A DNA stretch of 64,000 nt from Fretibacter sp964410285 (GTDB lineage: Bacteria > Pseudomonadota > Alphaproteobacteria > Caulobacterales > Maricaulaceae), in contig CAYPFR010000010.1 of assembly GCA_964410285.1 (NCBI GenBank), forward strand, positions 1 through 64,000, given 5' to 3'. The notes beneath the pieces are model-generated. The model was given only the letters and a program-made list of their open reading frames with translations. It did no database searches and had not been told where the DNA came from. Below, piece after piece: positions 25,189 through 33,935 of the stretch. The position numbers were made by a program, and so were the translations under genes. How positions within the stretch are numbered: position 1 is the stretch's first letter; every line of letters starts with the position of its first letter.

Positions 25189-25386
25189 TTACTCTTTAGC
25201 GTCCGCTTTAGCGGCTGCACGCTTGCGCTTTATAAAGGGAGAATATCCCTTCGCGCCGATCGGGCCAAGTTTGACCACGTCACCTTTACGAACCAGAACA
25301 CCGTTAACAACAATGGGACCCGGCACGGAGACAACATATTCTTTACGCTCTACTGGTGCGGCGCTGGACTTACTTGGATTTGACAT
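25189..25386 (-). CDS. Small basic phage protein between V and W
   Basis: 65 residues, not recognised. It begins MSNPSKSSAAPVERKEYVV, has a compact beta-like centre (GVLVRKGDVVKLGPIGA) and a basic tail (IKRKRAAAKADAKE). The ATG at 25386 has an AAGGG ribosome-binding site and overlaps the end of V by 17 bp; an upstream start would lie fully inside V. It may be a baseplate spike accessory. Confidence 0.6.
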   Translation of the reverse strand: MSNPSKSSAAPVERKEYVVSVPGPIVVNGVLVRKGDVVKLGPIGAKGYSPFIKRKRAAAKADAKE

Positions 25387-26005
25387 TACTGGATCCCTTC
25401 GTGATTTTCTTCGTTTCAGTTGAAATAGTGTCGTCTTTGCGCGCAACCGGCTTGCCGCCCTTACCGCCAAGATTGACTTTGCCGTGGAGAGTGATTTCCT
25501 GCCCGTGCATGTTGATCGCGCCCTCAGCCATCATAGTTATTTGCGGCGTTGTGAGCGTCACGCCACCGCCCGTAATTGAGAACAAGCTCTCCCCGACGAG
25601 GACATTGACGGTCCCACCGTCCGGGATCTGGATTGTGCGTGTCATAAGATCACGGTTGTAGGTATCGTGCGCGCCGTCTTTGTGCATACGCGTAATCACA
25701 TCCGGCTGAACGGCAGGCGGCGGGTGATCTTCACAATAGAAAGAGCCCGGCAAAATGCGCGAGTTTGAAAGCTCGCCCGCAAGCGCCAAAACCATGACCC
25801 GCTCACCTATCTCTGGCGCATCCCAAGCCACCTCTTGTCCATTGGCGCGGTCCGCCATGAACGGGATCCAGCCGCTTACGTGTTCTCCGTCTTTGATACG
25901 GGCAACCGGAGGCTCTGCGGCATAGTCACACTCAACAACAGTGCCAACTCGGATCATGTTGTCCATGCGCCGCTTTAATTCGGCAATCTGGTAAGCTAAA
26001 TCCAT
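25370..26005 (-). CDS. V: Baseplate assembly/spike protein V (P2 V-like)
   Basis: 211 residues. The OB-fold N-terminus (RVGTVVECDYAAEPPVARI; IGERVMVLALAGELSNSRIL) and the beta-helical C-terminus (GGGVTLTTPQITMMAEGAI; HGQEITLHGKVNLGG) match P2 gpV, the membrane-piercing spike. It heads the P2-type baseplate module, directly after the Mu gp37-type gene, so this is the junction between Mu-like and P2-like genes. Confidence 0.94.
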   Translation of the reverse strand: MDLAYQIAELKRRMDNMIRVGTVVECDYAAEPPVARIKDGEHVSGWIPFMADRANGQEVAWDAPEIGERVMVLALAGELSNSRILPGSFYCEDHPPPAVQPDVITRMHKDGAHDTYNRDLMTRTIQIPDGGTVNVLVGESLFSITGGGVTLTTPQITMMAEGAINMHGQEITLHGKVNLGGKGGKPVARKDDTISTETKKITKGSSNVKSK

Positions 26006-26601
26006 CAGAGAGCACCTCCAACGGAAGCTACCGCCTCGATATAATCCGGCTCATGAGGGACCCCAATTTTGGGCGCATGAGAATAGAAGAGCGAGGCCAA
26101 TGTTTGCCCTTCTTCTTTTGGATCGGAAAGCGTGAGCGTGTTAATCCAATGGATCCCCCACATAGCCACGCCTTCTTTGAACACCTTGGAGCCCGTGAGA
26201 TTGTCTGCTTGAATGTCCGCACAGGCTGTCACGCCTGCACCCAAATTAAAATCCGGCAGGGCGATCAAGAGAGAAGCGACCAATGCAAGGCCCGCCTCTT
26301 CCTTTTTATATTTGCGTTTAGGGCTTACATCTGTGGCCTCAAACACCGCATCTTTGGTAATGACAATGGCCACAGTCTTGACGCTTGCGCGAACGTTACC
26401 ATTGCCCAGCGCCTCAACTTCGCGCACGGCAGGCAATGAGACGTGAACGGCGGGTGCCTTCGTTCTAAACTCTTGAAGATCCTCTGGCGTGAAACGGCCA
26501 TAATGCGGCCTGCACACATTGAGCATTGGCAGGCGTAAATGAATATCCGACACAATGGAGTTTTGCAGCGCGGTGAGTGGGTTACGAATAACGTCGCTCA
26601 T
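26005..26601 (-). CDS. Mu gp37-like protein (DUF1834)
   Basis: 198 residues of the Mu gp37 family, seen in LTALQNSIVSDIHLRLPML and the central KTVAIVITKDA. In Mu the gene follows gp36 and is thought to serve in tail or head-tail joining. It overlaps both neighbours by a few bases. Confidence 0.85.
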   Translation of the reverse strand: MSDVIRNPLTALQNSIVSDIHLRLPMLNVCRPHYGRFTPEDLQEFRTKAPAVHVSLPAVREVEALGNGNVRASVKTVAIVITKDAVFEATDVSPKRKYKKEEAGLALVASLLIALPDFNLGAGVTACADIQADNLTGSKVFKEGVAMWGIHWINTLTLSDPKEEGQTLASLFYSHAPKIGVPHEPDYIEAVASVGGAL

Positions 26602-27056
26602 TGGATTTGCCTTTGAACATAGTCAAAGAGGATCTCTTCCAGCTCGGCCTCGTTCTCGTCTGACAAACCCAAGAAGGGACGAGCCGCAATGTCAACATTG
26701 CCATTGCGGCCCGCCTCACCGCCGAATTGGTGGATCGCGGCGTAAACCATGGAGGAACCGACAACAACGCCGCCCCCCGTTTGATCGGAGAAAATATCGT
26801 CAAGAAGATTACCCTCGCCCCGCAAAAGGCTATGCCCTTGATGGCGCGTCTTTGCATACTCTGGCGACCAATTTGCCCAAGGCGTGCCGTCAGGAGCAGT
26901 CTTCTCGCGGGCAATGCGCCGCTTGGTCTGGCTCTCAATTGTCGCCGCCATACCAAGCTCGAGCTTGTCAATATCAATACTAGCCACAACTCCATTGAGG
27001 AAGTCGGCAGCAAACTCAAAATCGTGGGCGGAGACTGTTTGGACAACGGCGGCCAT
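26598..27056 (-). CDS. G: Virion morphogenesis protein (Mu G/P2 S family)
   Basis: 152 residues. TKRRIAREKTAPDGTPWANW and SMVYAAIHQFGGEAG followed by AARPFLGLSD are diagnostic of the Mu gpG / P2 gpS morphogenesis family. In Mu, G lies between F and I; here it lies between gp36 and gp37, and the F-I interval is left non-coding. Confidence 0.92.
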   Translation of the reverse strand: MAAVVQTVSAHDFEFAADFLNGVVASIDIDKLELGMAATIESQTKRRIAREKTAPDGTPWANWSPEYAKTRHQGHSLLRGEGNLLDDIFSDQTGGGVVVGSSMVYAAIHQFGGEAGRNGNVDIAARPFLGLSDENEAELEEILFDYVQRQIQ

Positions 27057-27469
27057 TATAGACCTCTCAAGTTTTTACGGGAGAAGAGAGCGTCTGGCCC
27101 CGTAACAACAACGGCTTTAGCTGATTTTTGCCCGGCTGCTTTTGGCAGGCCAAGCGAGACGCGCCCGCTGGCAACCTTATCAAGCCATTTAACAGCATCC
27201 TCATAGCGCTGGCGGATTTCGTCCGTAAGCACATCGGCGGTCTGGCTAAATTTATAAGTAGCAATATCAACGCAAATGTCGCGCAGGCGCGCAGGCGTTG
27301 ACGGCAACGGCAGCGGATAACGATCAGCTATATAGCTATCAATTTCCGCAGCCGCCTTCTCAAGAGCGGAGGCAACTTTGGCTTCATCCACAACGGCGTT
27401 GTCGTCCATTGCGGCAAAGAGTGCATCCTCACCATAAGCGGTGATAATATCTTGAGCGGTTGCATACAT
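27056..27469 (-). CDS. Mu gp36-like protein (DUF1320)
   Basis: 137 residues with the DUF1320 pattern MYATAQDIITAYGEDALF, then ASALEKAAAEIDSYIADRYP and a closing FSRKNLRGL. It is a head-completion protein of Mu-like phages. Confidence 0.93.
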   Translation of the reverse strand: MYATAQDIITAYGEDALFAAMDDNAVVDEAKVASALEKAAAEIDSYIADRYPLPLPSTPARLRDICVDIATYKFSQTADVLTDEIRQRYEDAVKWLDKVASGRVSLGLPKAAGQKSAKAVVVTGPDALFSRKNLRGL

Positions 27470-27471
27470 GA

Positions 27472-27765
27472 TTAGGCAATGTCCTCACTGCCGTAATATG
27501 TCGCTTGGGTGCCGTTAATCGTGAATGACACCTTGAGCGCATCATTGCGCTTAGTGCCACTTTCATTTCCGATAACGACAATGCGGCCCAAAACAATTTG
27601 AGTGCTTACATATAACTTTGGATAATCAGCCTTGAGCATATCCGTAATTTCATCGGTAACTTTGACAGCGTAAGCCCCGCCAAAATCATCCGACAAATCA
27701 ACCGGCGTGTGAGGGACATAGGCTTGGCAAGCCCTAATAAAGTCCATTTTAAATTCTACTGACAT
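27472..27765 (-). CDS. Hypothetical phage structural-region protein
   Basis: 97 residues, not recognised. It opens MSVEFKMDFIRACQAYVPHT and has an alternating beta-like middle (LYVSTQIVLGRIVVIGNESG). It is the first gene after an apparent intrinsic terminator (27791-27840), so it marks the start of a transcription sub-unit or depends on read-through. Confidence 0.6.
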   Translation of the reverse strand: MSVEFKMDFIRACQAYVPHTPVDLSDDFGGAYAVKVTDEITDMLKADYPKLYVSTQIVLGRIVVIGNESGTKRNDALKVSFTINGTQATYYGSEDIA

Positions 27766-27790
27766 TTTCTTTCCTCAATTTTGCTTTTTG

Positions 27791-27840
27791 TAAAAAAGGC
27801 GGCGCGGGTTTGGATCGGGATGAAACCAAGCCGCGCCGCC
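27791..27840 (-). terminator. Rho-independent terminator inside the late operon
   Basis: On the minus strand a 10-bp stem GGCGGCGCGG/CCGCGCCGCC with a short inner TTGG/CCAA pairing is followed at once by six T residues. This is a textbook intrinsic terminator placed after the gp35-like gene, within a co-directional structural cluster. It may tune the ratio of head to tail transcripts. Confidence 0.8.
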
Positions 27841-27877
27841 CTTAGCGCGGCGGGCGCATTAGGTTAGACCGCAAACC

Positions 27878-28249
27878 CTACTCCGGGGCCCCGTCCAGCT
27901 TGGCGTTGGCGGCCTCTTGAGCCGCCTGTCGTAGAGCCGGATCTTTAATCTTACGGGCTTGGGACATAGCTTTTTCGTGAGCCGCTTCCGCTGCCGTTGG
28001 TTTTGGCTGGACCTTCTTCGCCCCGTTGGACTTAGGCGCTTTTTTAGGCTTGGGCGCTTTTTTGGACTTGCCTTCCGTCACCCCCTCAAAAGGCTCCAGC
28101 GTCAAATTTGGATCATTAACGAGGATTTGTTTTTGCGCTTCGGTTAGATCCTCGACGCTAACAATGACATGACCCTTTGCCGGGAGGCGGATACCCGCGC
28201 GCCTAAATGATGCGCGGGTCTTATTGGAGATTTTGACTTGATCGGTCAT
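27878..28249 (-). CDS. Mu gp35-like protein
   Basis: 123 residues. The N-terminal TRASFRRAGIRLPAKGHVIV is the FluMu/gp35 N-terminal domain; the C-terminal half is a Lys/Pro/Ala-rich tail (KSKKAPKPKKAPKSNG). It follows the major head gene as in Mu. Function is not established. Confidence 0.82.
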   Translation of the reverse strand: MTDQVKISNKTRASFRRAGIRLPAKGHVIVSVEDLTEAQKQILVNDPNLTLEPFEGVTEGKSKKAPKPKKAPKSNGAKKVQPKPTAAEAAHEKAMSQARKIKDPALRQAAQEAANAKLDGAPE

Positions 28250-28257
28250 GGCGCGGC

Positions 28258-29151
28258 CTATTCGTCAATCCACGCGGAGGTGATCACCTCATATTTGTTG
28301 CGGATCGTGTTGTGTTCGCCGTCAATCTTCTCGGCGCTAACAAGCATTTCCGCCGTATCCTCATTGCTGGAGCCAACAACCAAAATGTTAGGCTTAACTT
28401 TGAGCGATTGACCGCTGTCGTTTTTAAACTTCTGCATCGCAAGGCGAGCTGCCTTCAGGTTCTCGGCAGTGAGCGGAGCGCGGGAGCCATACGCAATTTG
28501 CCAGAATGAATAGCCAGCATTACTGCGCTGCTTGGTGCCGAAAGCATATTCATTTTTCATGAACACCATTGTGCTGTCGGTTGTATCAAGTGACGCAAAC
28601 TCCGGCTTAAGGCGATCTTGGAATATGATTGGGTTGACGATCTTGGTTGTGTCCAAAAGGAACCAAGGCTCACCTTCGCCGTCCTGCATGTTGGAGACCG
28701 ACTCCTCTTCACCGTCCACCATGACCGGATGATCCGTATCAAAGAAGTTTTGGCCATCGTAACAGCGCTCGGTAAACCCCTGAACCAAGACAGTGTAGAC
28801 TTGCTCTTCGGGGAAGTTGGCGGCGGCGTCGCCAATGCCTTTAGCGAGGATCCCGTATTGAGCGATAGAGCCATCGTCAATATCGTCAACATTGACGCGG
28901 ATCGTACCTTCATAAGTCTTATTGACAATCGTATAATTGTGGCTGGAAATTTCATTGAGAACCCTGTCCCCAATCCACTCACGAATGCGCGGCATATCGC
29001 CGAGCCAGCCATAGCTTTCTTGTTTGCCAGAGGACGGAATGACCGTGGCGATCTTCATATAGGTTTGATCAACGCCGTCAAAGGCCCCTTGAAAATTGGT
29101 TTTAACGCCAGTGAAAAAGTCGTCAAATTGTTCGCGTGTAATATTTAGCAT
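28258..29151 (-). CDS. T(Mu): Major capsid protein (Mu gpT-like)
   Basis: 297 residues of the Mu major head subunit family: MLNITREQFDDFFTGVKTNF at the start, SGKQESYGWLGDMPRIREW, the VNVDDIDDGSIAQYG segment and DTDHPV later on. It forms the icosahedral shell. The ATG at 29151 starts the homologous part; an upstream frame to 29223 overlaps the preceding gene and looks non-coding. Confidence 0.95.
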   Translation of the reverse strand: MLNITREQFDDFFTGVKTNFQGAFDGVDQTYMKIATVIPSSGKQESYGWLGDMPRIREWIGDRVLNEISSHNYTIVNKTYEGTIRVNVDDIDDGSIAQYGILAKGIGDAAANFPEEQVYTVLVQGFTERCYDGQNFFDTDHPVMVDGEEESVSNMQDGEGEPWFLLDTTKIVNPIIFQDRLKPEFASLDTTDSTMVFMKNEYAFGTKQRSNAGYSFWQIAYGSRAPLTAENLKAARLAMQKFKNDSGQSLKVKPNILVVGSSNEDTAEMLVSAEKIDGEHNTIRNKYEVITSAWIDE

Positions 29152-29179
29152 GATTGTGCTTTCTGTTTTGAGTGAGGGC

Positions 29180-29578
29180 TTAGCTGAAGGAGATCCAGAC
29201 GCCGCTGTCGTCCACGTCTTCAACCGCTCCGGCGACCGAGGATCCGTCGGCGAGTGACGTGACTGTCTCGTCGTCTAAAATGTAACAAGGCTGGCCAATG
29301 TGCTCGCGCGTGACCGGGTTGGCCGCATCATTTTTGAGCTTCGGGCTTTCATCCTTACGGACCTCGACAATTTTCTCGCCGTCTTGGCCGCCCGTATTAT
29401 CAACGCCTTTGCGCGCAATCCCAGCGGCGCGCAGGCCTTCGGCTCTGGTTGCAGGCACAGCGAGACTGCCTTCATTAAGGACCGTTAAAGCTCCCTTAAA
29501 AATCTCTGTATCGGCTGCCACGGGGTGGCCAACGATTGCGAGGACGCGGCTTTTGATCTGTTTGTCTTTGGTGAGCAT
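29180..29578 (-). CDS. Probable head decoration or head accessory protein
   Basis: 132 residues between the protease and the major capsid gene, the place of the small decoration or accessory protein in Mu-like phages. The C-terminal half (PCYILDDETVTSLADGSSVA and GAVEDVDDSGVWI) resembles capsid-cement proteins. The N-terminus is MLTKDKQIKSRVLAIVGHPV. The family is uncertain. Confidence 0.65.
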   Translation of the reverse strand: MLTKDKQIKSRVLAIVGHPVAADTEIFKGALTVLNEGSLAVPATRAEGLRAAGIARKGVDNTGGQDGEKIVEVRKDESPKLKNDAANPVTREHIGQPCYILDDETVTSLADGSSVAGAVEDVDDSGVWISFS

Positions 29579-29591
29579 GATTTAGCCCCTC

Positions 29592-30749
29592 CTAATTGCT
29601 AGAGTTTAGAGTTGCGGCGTAAGCCTTTGGATCAATCCCCATGCGAGCGCATGTTGCGAGCTGATTATCCGAGAGGCCGTGCTGGCCTTTGCCCGTTTCT
29701 TTTGAGGCCAACGCCTTCTTGGATTTCGACGTGGGGACAATCCTCGGAGATAGCTTCACCATTTTTTTAAAGCTATCCAAGCCCTTGCGGGTTGAGCACA
29801 TGGCGCGGTGATGCGCCGCCGTGGACGGGGCAATACGCCCGCCATTCACAGCAAGCTCAACAGCTTCCGTGACTTCTGCTTCCGTTGGCGCGTCCGCTGC
29901 GTCGGCAGCAGTGGCAGCAAGCTGCTCAACAACCGCGTCATAATCTGCCCGGTGGACAAAGTTCTCTGGATCGGGATTTTCAGGAAGAGCAGGCCCCTCT
30001 TCGACTTGATCTTCGCCGCCGTCGTCGTCGGATCCGCCGTCAGAACCTTCACCGCCGTCAGAACCTTCGCCGTTTCCGTCGTTATTGTCAGCGCCTTCAC
30101 CGTCGTCAGCATCAACGGCAGCTGCCGCCGCGTCAATCGCGGCTTGGACTGTGGCTTCGTCTGCGTCCTCCGCTAATTCAAAGATCTTGCGAAACTTCGC
30201 GAGTGTTGCCTCATCCATGATGGTCTCCGTTTGTTGAGGGTTTTGCGCGGCAGTGGCCGTCGCTTTCTTCTTGGCGCTTGCGAGCGCAGGCATTGTGAGA
30301 GCGGGCTGATTAACCAAAGCTATGGAGAGAAACTCCAAGAGATTGTTGTCCTCATCCGTATTGAAAGCCGGAGAGATGTAGCGGTAATGTTTGGCAAGTA
30401 TCTTTTCGCGGCCAAGGTCGGTCCACTCAACGCGCCCCCATATATCGCCATCGCGCACTTCGTACTCTTCAACCCACCCCATGGCTGGCTCGGATGAACC
30501 AAATTCCATCCCGTGAACAATGTCCGCAGGAATGAAAAGACCGGCGCGCGTAGTTCGCGCAATCACGGCTTCGGGATCGTAGTTTTTAAAGTAGCGGCCA
30601 TCATTAGCGTGCGTAAGCCCGCCGGGAAAAAGCATAACCCAATCCGCCACGGCTGGAGCCTCGTCTCCTTTTCTGGAGGCAAGAGCCAGCGCCGGAAGCA
30701 CAAAGGGCTTAGAGCCCTTGGGTGGTGTAATGCGTGCCGCTGTTGTCAT
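29592..30749 (-). CDS. I(Mu): Prohead protease with C-terminal scaffold (Mu gpI-like)
   Basis: Mu I-type protease: PAVADWVMLFPGGLTHANDG, FIPADIVHGMEFGSSEPAMGW and AKHYRYISPAFN are the family core. A very acidic Gly/Asp/Glu stretch (about 205-260) separates it from the scaffold-like C-terminus. Mu makes the free scaffold Z from an internal start in the same gene. I place the start at the ATG 30749 behind AAGAG, because the longer frame to 30869 runs through the palindromic promoter element at 30783-30801. Confidence 0.9.
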   Translation of the reverse strand: MTTAARITPPKGSKPFVLPALALASRKGDEAPAVADWVMLFPGGLTHANDGRYFKNYDPEAVIARTTRAGLFIPADIVHGMEFGSSEPAMGWVEEYEVRDGDIWGRVEWTDLGREKILAKHYRYISPAFNTDEDNNLLEFLSIALVNQPALTMPALASAKKKATATAAQNPQQTETIMDEATLAKFRKIFELAEDADEATVQAAIDAAAAAVDADDGEGADNNDGNGEGSDGGEGSDGGSDDDGGEDQVEEGPALPENPDPENFVHRADYDAVVEQLAATAADAADAPTEAEVTEAVELAVNGGRIAPSTAAHHRAMCSTRKGLDSFKKMVKLSPRIVPTSKSKKALASKETGKGQHGLSDNQLATCARMGIDPKAYAATLNSSN

Positions 30750-30782
30750 GTCGCTCTTAAGCCACATATAGCCAAGGCAATA

Positions 30783-30801
30783 ACGAGGGACAGTTGTCCC
30801 C
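30783..30801. promoter_or_regulatory. Putative activator site of the gene I promoter
   Basis: ACGAGGGACAGTTGTCCCC, with the dyad GGGACA-GT-TGTCCC. The identical 19 bases occur upstream of the endolysin gene (38286-38304). On the minus strand a TATATG element lies 16 bases downstream, and the ATG follows at 30749. Mu has C-activated late promoters in front of lys and I, so this pair fits targets of the Mor/C-type activator. Confidence 0.68.
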
Positions 30802-31110
30802 GGTAAGCTTTGAAAAAAGAGTGGCGCGCGCGCAAATTGGTAAAACGGCCATAGAGGCCCGCACAGCAACGTTTAGGCGCTTAGTGGTATGTTGTCACCA
30901 AAAAACTGTCACCCCCCGTTAGCGCCCCCGTTAGCGGGCCGACAATCCATACGTCTGTCCCTCGAGGAGAGAAAATTTGAACACATTTCGCAGAATGTGG
31001 AAATTTATTGCATTTTTAGCATTTTTGTGGCTATAGAAAGCGCGTGAGGCTGGAGGCCATGTTACCCCCGCTTTTTTGCGCGCGAGATTGACGCCTCGCC
31101 CGGCCTCTCA
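30802..31110. other. Central non-coding gap; candidate strong gyrase site
   Basis: A 309-base gap between genes F and I in an otherwise nearly gapless operon. It holds a tandem repeat CCCCCGTTAGCG (30912-30935), a TTGTCACC/CTGTCACC pair near 30895-30911, and A/T runs spaced about ten bases apart at 30972, 30985, 31001, 31012 and 31021. The midpoint of the proposed prophage is about 30326. In Mu the strong gyrase site, needed for end synapsis, also lies between the head gene G and I near the genome centre. The role is inferred from position and phased A/T tracts. Confidence 0.45.
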
Positions 31111-32331
31111 TCATTCACTCTGATCCTTTATTTTCTCTCCGGCGGGGACGCGCGCGCGGCGGTTACGCCCCTTTGTGAAAAATGTCGTCAAGAAAAGCTC
31201 TTCGGATCCCGTGACTTTCAGCCCAACCCAATAAGTGATCCCCTCCGGCGTCGTAAACGCGGCAGTATAACTTGCCGTTTGTCCGGGCTTTGCCGGACGA
31301 CGATAAATAGCGGCCTTCGGGAGCCACTCCTGAAGGAGCGCAAACTCACTTGGCGGCGGGTAAGACTTCCCAGCAACGCCGTCATTGTGACGACGCGCAC
31401 TATCTTGCCCAAAGTAAACCGTCCGGCTTTTGGAGCTGATAGTCTCGGCGGTGTCTTCCGGGATTACGGCGATAGGCCACGCCGTCAATCTCTCCCCGCG
31501 CATGTGCGCCTTAAATTCGCTATCACCTAAGAGATCCTTAATCGCAACTTGAGCGAGGGCCGTCGGAGAGCGCTCTAAAGCGCCCGCTAAGAAACGGCGC
31601 ATATTGCCTTCTCGCGTGCGCCCCGGATTTGTATTCCAGCCCGGATCTATGCCTTGCGGCGCTGTCGTGATTTCTCCCGTTCGGCTATTCTTATGGGTGA
31701 CGCGCGGGATCTGCGGCGACTTGGATATGCCAAGGCGCTCTGCCTCTGGCGCGCTAATTTGACGGTGCCAACATTGGCAGCCCCAACCGTTAGGCGCATA
31801 CCACTCATTCCAAAATGGATCATCGGCAGAGAGAATAGTGCCCTCCTTATCCTCATGGAGCGGACGATGGACCTCACTTGGCCCCAGCTCATATGAGAGA
31901 TAGGGCAAAAAGTCTTTGGTGTTTTGGATCCGCTGCCATTGCCCGGCTGCGCGCGCCGTGCGCACATTAGCCCAATAGATTGTCCGAAGGCGGCGCGGAG
32001 ACCCCAACCGCGCGCGTACCGTTCGCCCGGTTGGATTTCCGTTTGCATCGAGCTCGGGCACATCTTTCTCGCCCCACCAACCACGCGCCTTTAGACGCGG
32101 GGTGAGATCCTTTTTAAACTCGGAGAATGGCTTGCCCTCGGCAATACTGGATTGGATCTCCTCCAATATATCATTGAGGACGTTGAGCTCCGTCGCCTTT
32201 GCGACGGTAAACGCGAAGGCATGTTCCTCCGCCCAAATATCTTGCCAGCTAAAGCTTGGAGCCAAGGCCTTATTAGCAAGGTAATCCGTGACAGCCTTGG
32301 GCGGCGAAGCTGTAAACTTAAATCCGTCCAT
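31111..32331 (-). CDS. F: Minor head protein (Mu gpF-like)
   Basis: 406 residues of the Mu F / SPP1 gp7 minor head family. YLANKALAPSFSWQDIWAEE is the family opening, and WYAPNGWGCQCWHRQIS is the diagnostic C-terminal cysteine motif. It follows the portal gene, as in Mu, and takes part in DNA ejection or head assembly. Confidence 0.94.
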   Translation of the reverse strand: MDGFKFTASPPKAVTDYLANKALAPSFSWQDIWAEEHAFAFTVAKATELNVLNDILEEIQSSIAEGKPFSEFKKDLTPRLKARGWWGEKDVPELDANGNPTGRTVRARLGSPRRLRTIYWANVRTARAAGQWQRIQNTKDFLPYLSYELGPSEVHRPLHEDKEGTILSADDPFWNEWYAPNGWGCQCWHRQISAPEAERLGISKSPQIPRVTHKNSRTGEITTAPQGIDPGWNTNPGRTREGNMRRFLAGALERSPTALAQVAIKDLLGDSEFKAHMRGERLTAWPIAVIPEDTAETISSKSRTVYFGQDSARRHNDGVAGKSYPPPSEFALLQEWLPKAAIYRRPAKPGQTASYTAAFTTPEGITYWVGLKVTGSEELFLTTFFTKGRNRRARVPAGEKIKDQSE

Positions 32332-32342
32332 GGCGTGCGTCC

Positions 32343-33935
32343 CTAATCAGCCGCATCGCCAACACCGCGCGCAGCCGCTTGAGCGGCCCGTAGAGAGATT
32401 GCCAGCTTTGCCGGATCCGCGTCTGGATAGCGCGCAGCTAATGCGCGGATGGCGTCCTCATAGCTGCCAGCGCTTTCCACGGCATCAACATAAGGCTCGA
32501 CCAACTCTGTGTTAACAGCTTCCCAACCGTCAAGAGCCCCGCCGATCACGTCTGCCACAAGAGCCTCGGCCTCTGGGCCTCCGTTGGCATTTGCCATAGC
32601 ATTAGCACGCCGCCGAGATCTGGCTAAGGCTGGATCAGTTTGCGGTGTTCCTGGCACTTCGGGTTTTGGAGCAGCCAAAACTTCCTCGCCTTCGCGCGCC
32701 GTAGGGATCCCAAAGCGAAGGTGCGCCCATTTTTTCGGCACGGCCATGCCAAGCGTGACGAGTTTGTCCACGACTTCGGAGAGCGCCTTAATATCTTCCG
32801 GGGAAAGCACGGGAGATGTGACGAGGGGATAGCGCGCTTGGCGGCCAAAGTTGAGATCTATGTAAGGCTTAAGCACGTCACGCATGATCGTTGCGCAAAC
32901 ACGGCGCGCGTCCGAGCGGGTAATGTCATGACGCACATCATTGTGAAGGTCAGATTGGCCGCTCCCAATTCCGCTGCCAAGAGCATCGGTTGACGAAGTC
33001 TGGCCAAGCACAGCCTTGGACACACACCTTTGGCAAAACTCTGCAAGCTTCAAAAAGGTGTCACCCCCGCCTTGGCTTGTGCCTTTGATAAACTCAATCA
33101 TCATGCTTTCGGGGACAGCTGCAGCGGCATCGGTACCAAGGTTTTGAAGCGCCCGGACTAATGTGGCAACATCCTCATCGGATGCTGTGGGCCCATACTT
33201 GCCAAGCCGCACGGGTTGACCATAGGTCTCGACATATCCAACCCAATCCTTGAGCGTAAAATTCTCAAATAGATAAACCCAAGCAATGAGACGCGCGAGC
33301 GCTGCCTTATGCGGTGCGCCAGATTTTAACTTGGAGAAGTGCGTCACATATTTAAACGGCTCAAGTTCAATGCCTTCCGGCACGTCTGGATCTTTAAGCC
33401 GCAGCGTGCGCCCGGTTTCTTTATCGAGCTGGAAGAGGCGCGGATCGCACCACTCCCAAGCAACAGGCTCCCACGGCGCAGCCGAGTTAAGCGCGTCCGT
33501 AGTCCAGACTTGATTGACAACCGAGAAGCCTTTGCCGAGCGCGTCCAGTAGATCTTGTACGAGCTCAATAAAGCCGGGCTTGTTAATCAAGTCTTGGCAA
33601 TGCTGCGCAATCTCTTTGTCGGCGCGCTCGTCACTTGCGGCCGTCACTTCAAACTCAAGCCCTTCAATGGCGCGTTTGCGTGTGCCAAGCACGGCAGCAT
33701 AGTGTTGGTTTTTTTCTTCCACCTCTTCCGCAAATGTAAGAAAGTCATTCATATCGCCTTCGGCATGAGAACGCAGAATTTGTCCAAGACGCGCGGGCGT
33801 GATGGATCCAATTGAAGCTTGCCACAATGTCCGGCCATGGCCTTTCATAACGACGGGCTGGGAAAGTTGTTTAGGCGTGGGTTTGCGCAGCGGCGTGAAG
33901 CCGTCGCTTGCGACAAGCTCTGGTGACTTAGCCAT
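32343..33935 (-). CDS. Portal protein (Mu gp29-like, DUF935)
   Basis: 530 residues of the DUF935 portal family. HGRTLWQASIGSITPARLGQ, FEVTAASDERADKEI and GWVGY-type core elements (LKDWVGYVETYGQPVRLGKY) are visible. It forms the ring through which DNA enters and leaves the capsid. Its start touches the terminase stop. Confidence 0.95.
   Translation of the reverse strand: MAKSPELVASDGFTPLRKPTPKQLSQPVVMKGHGRTLWQASIGSITPARLGQILRSHAEGDMNDFLTFAEEVEEKNQHYAAVLGTRKRAIEGLEFEVTAASDERADKEIAQHCQDLINKPGFIELVQDLLDALGKGFSVVNQVWTTDALNSAAPWEPVAWEWCDPRLFQLDKETGRTLRLKDPDVPEGIELEPFKYVTHFSKLKSGAPHKAALARLIAWVYLFENFTLKDWVGYVETYGQPVRLGKYGPTASDEDVATLVRALQNLGTDAAAAVPESMMIEFIKGTSQGGGDTFLKLAEFCQRCVSKAVLGQTSSTDALGSGIGSGQSDLHNDVRHDITRSDARRVCATIMRDVLKPYIDLNFGRQARYPLVTSPVLSPEDIKALSEVVDKLVTLGMAVPKKWAHLRFGIPTAREGEEVLAAPKPEVPGTPQTDPALARSRRRANAMANANGGPEAEALVADVIGGALDGWEAVNTELVEPYVDAVESAGSYEDAIRALAARYPDADPAKLAISLRAAQAAARGVGDAAD

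Noticed and set aside
26727..27206. Plus-strand reading frame in the structural region
   Set aside because: It lies opposite the well-supported G-like and gp36-like genes and has an implausible composition; a shadow frame.
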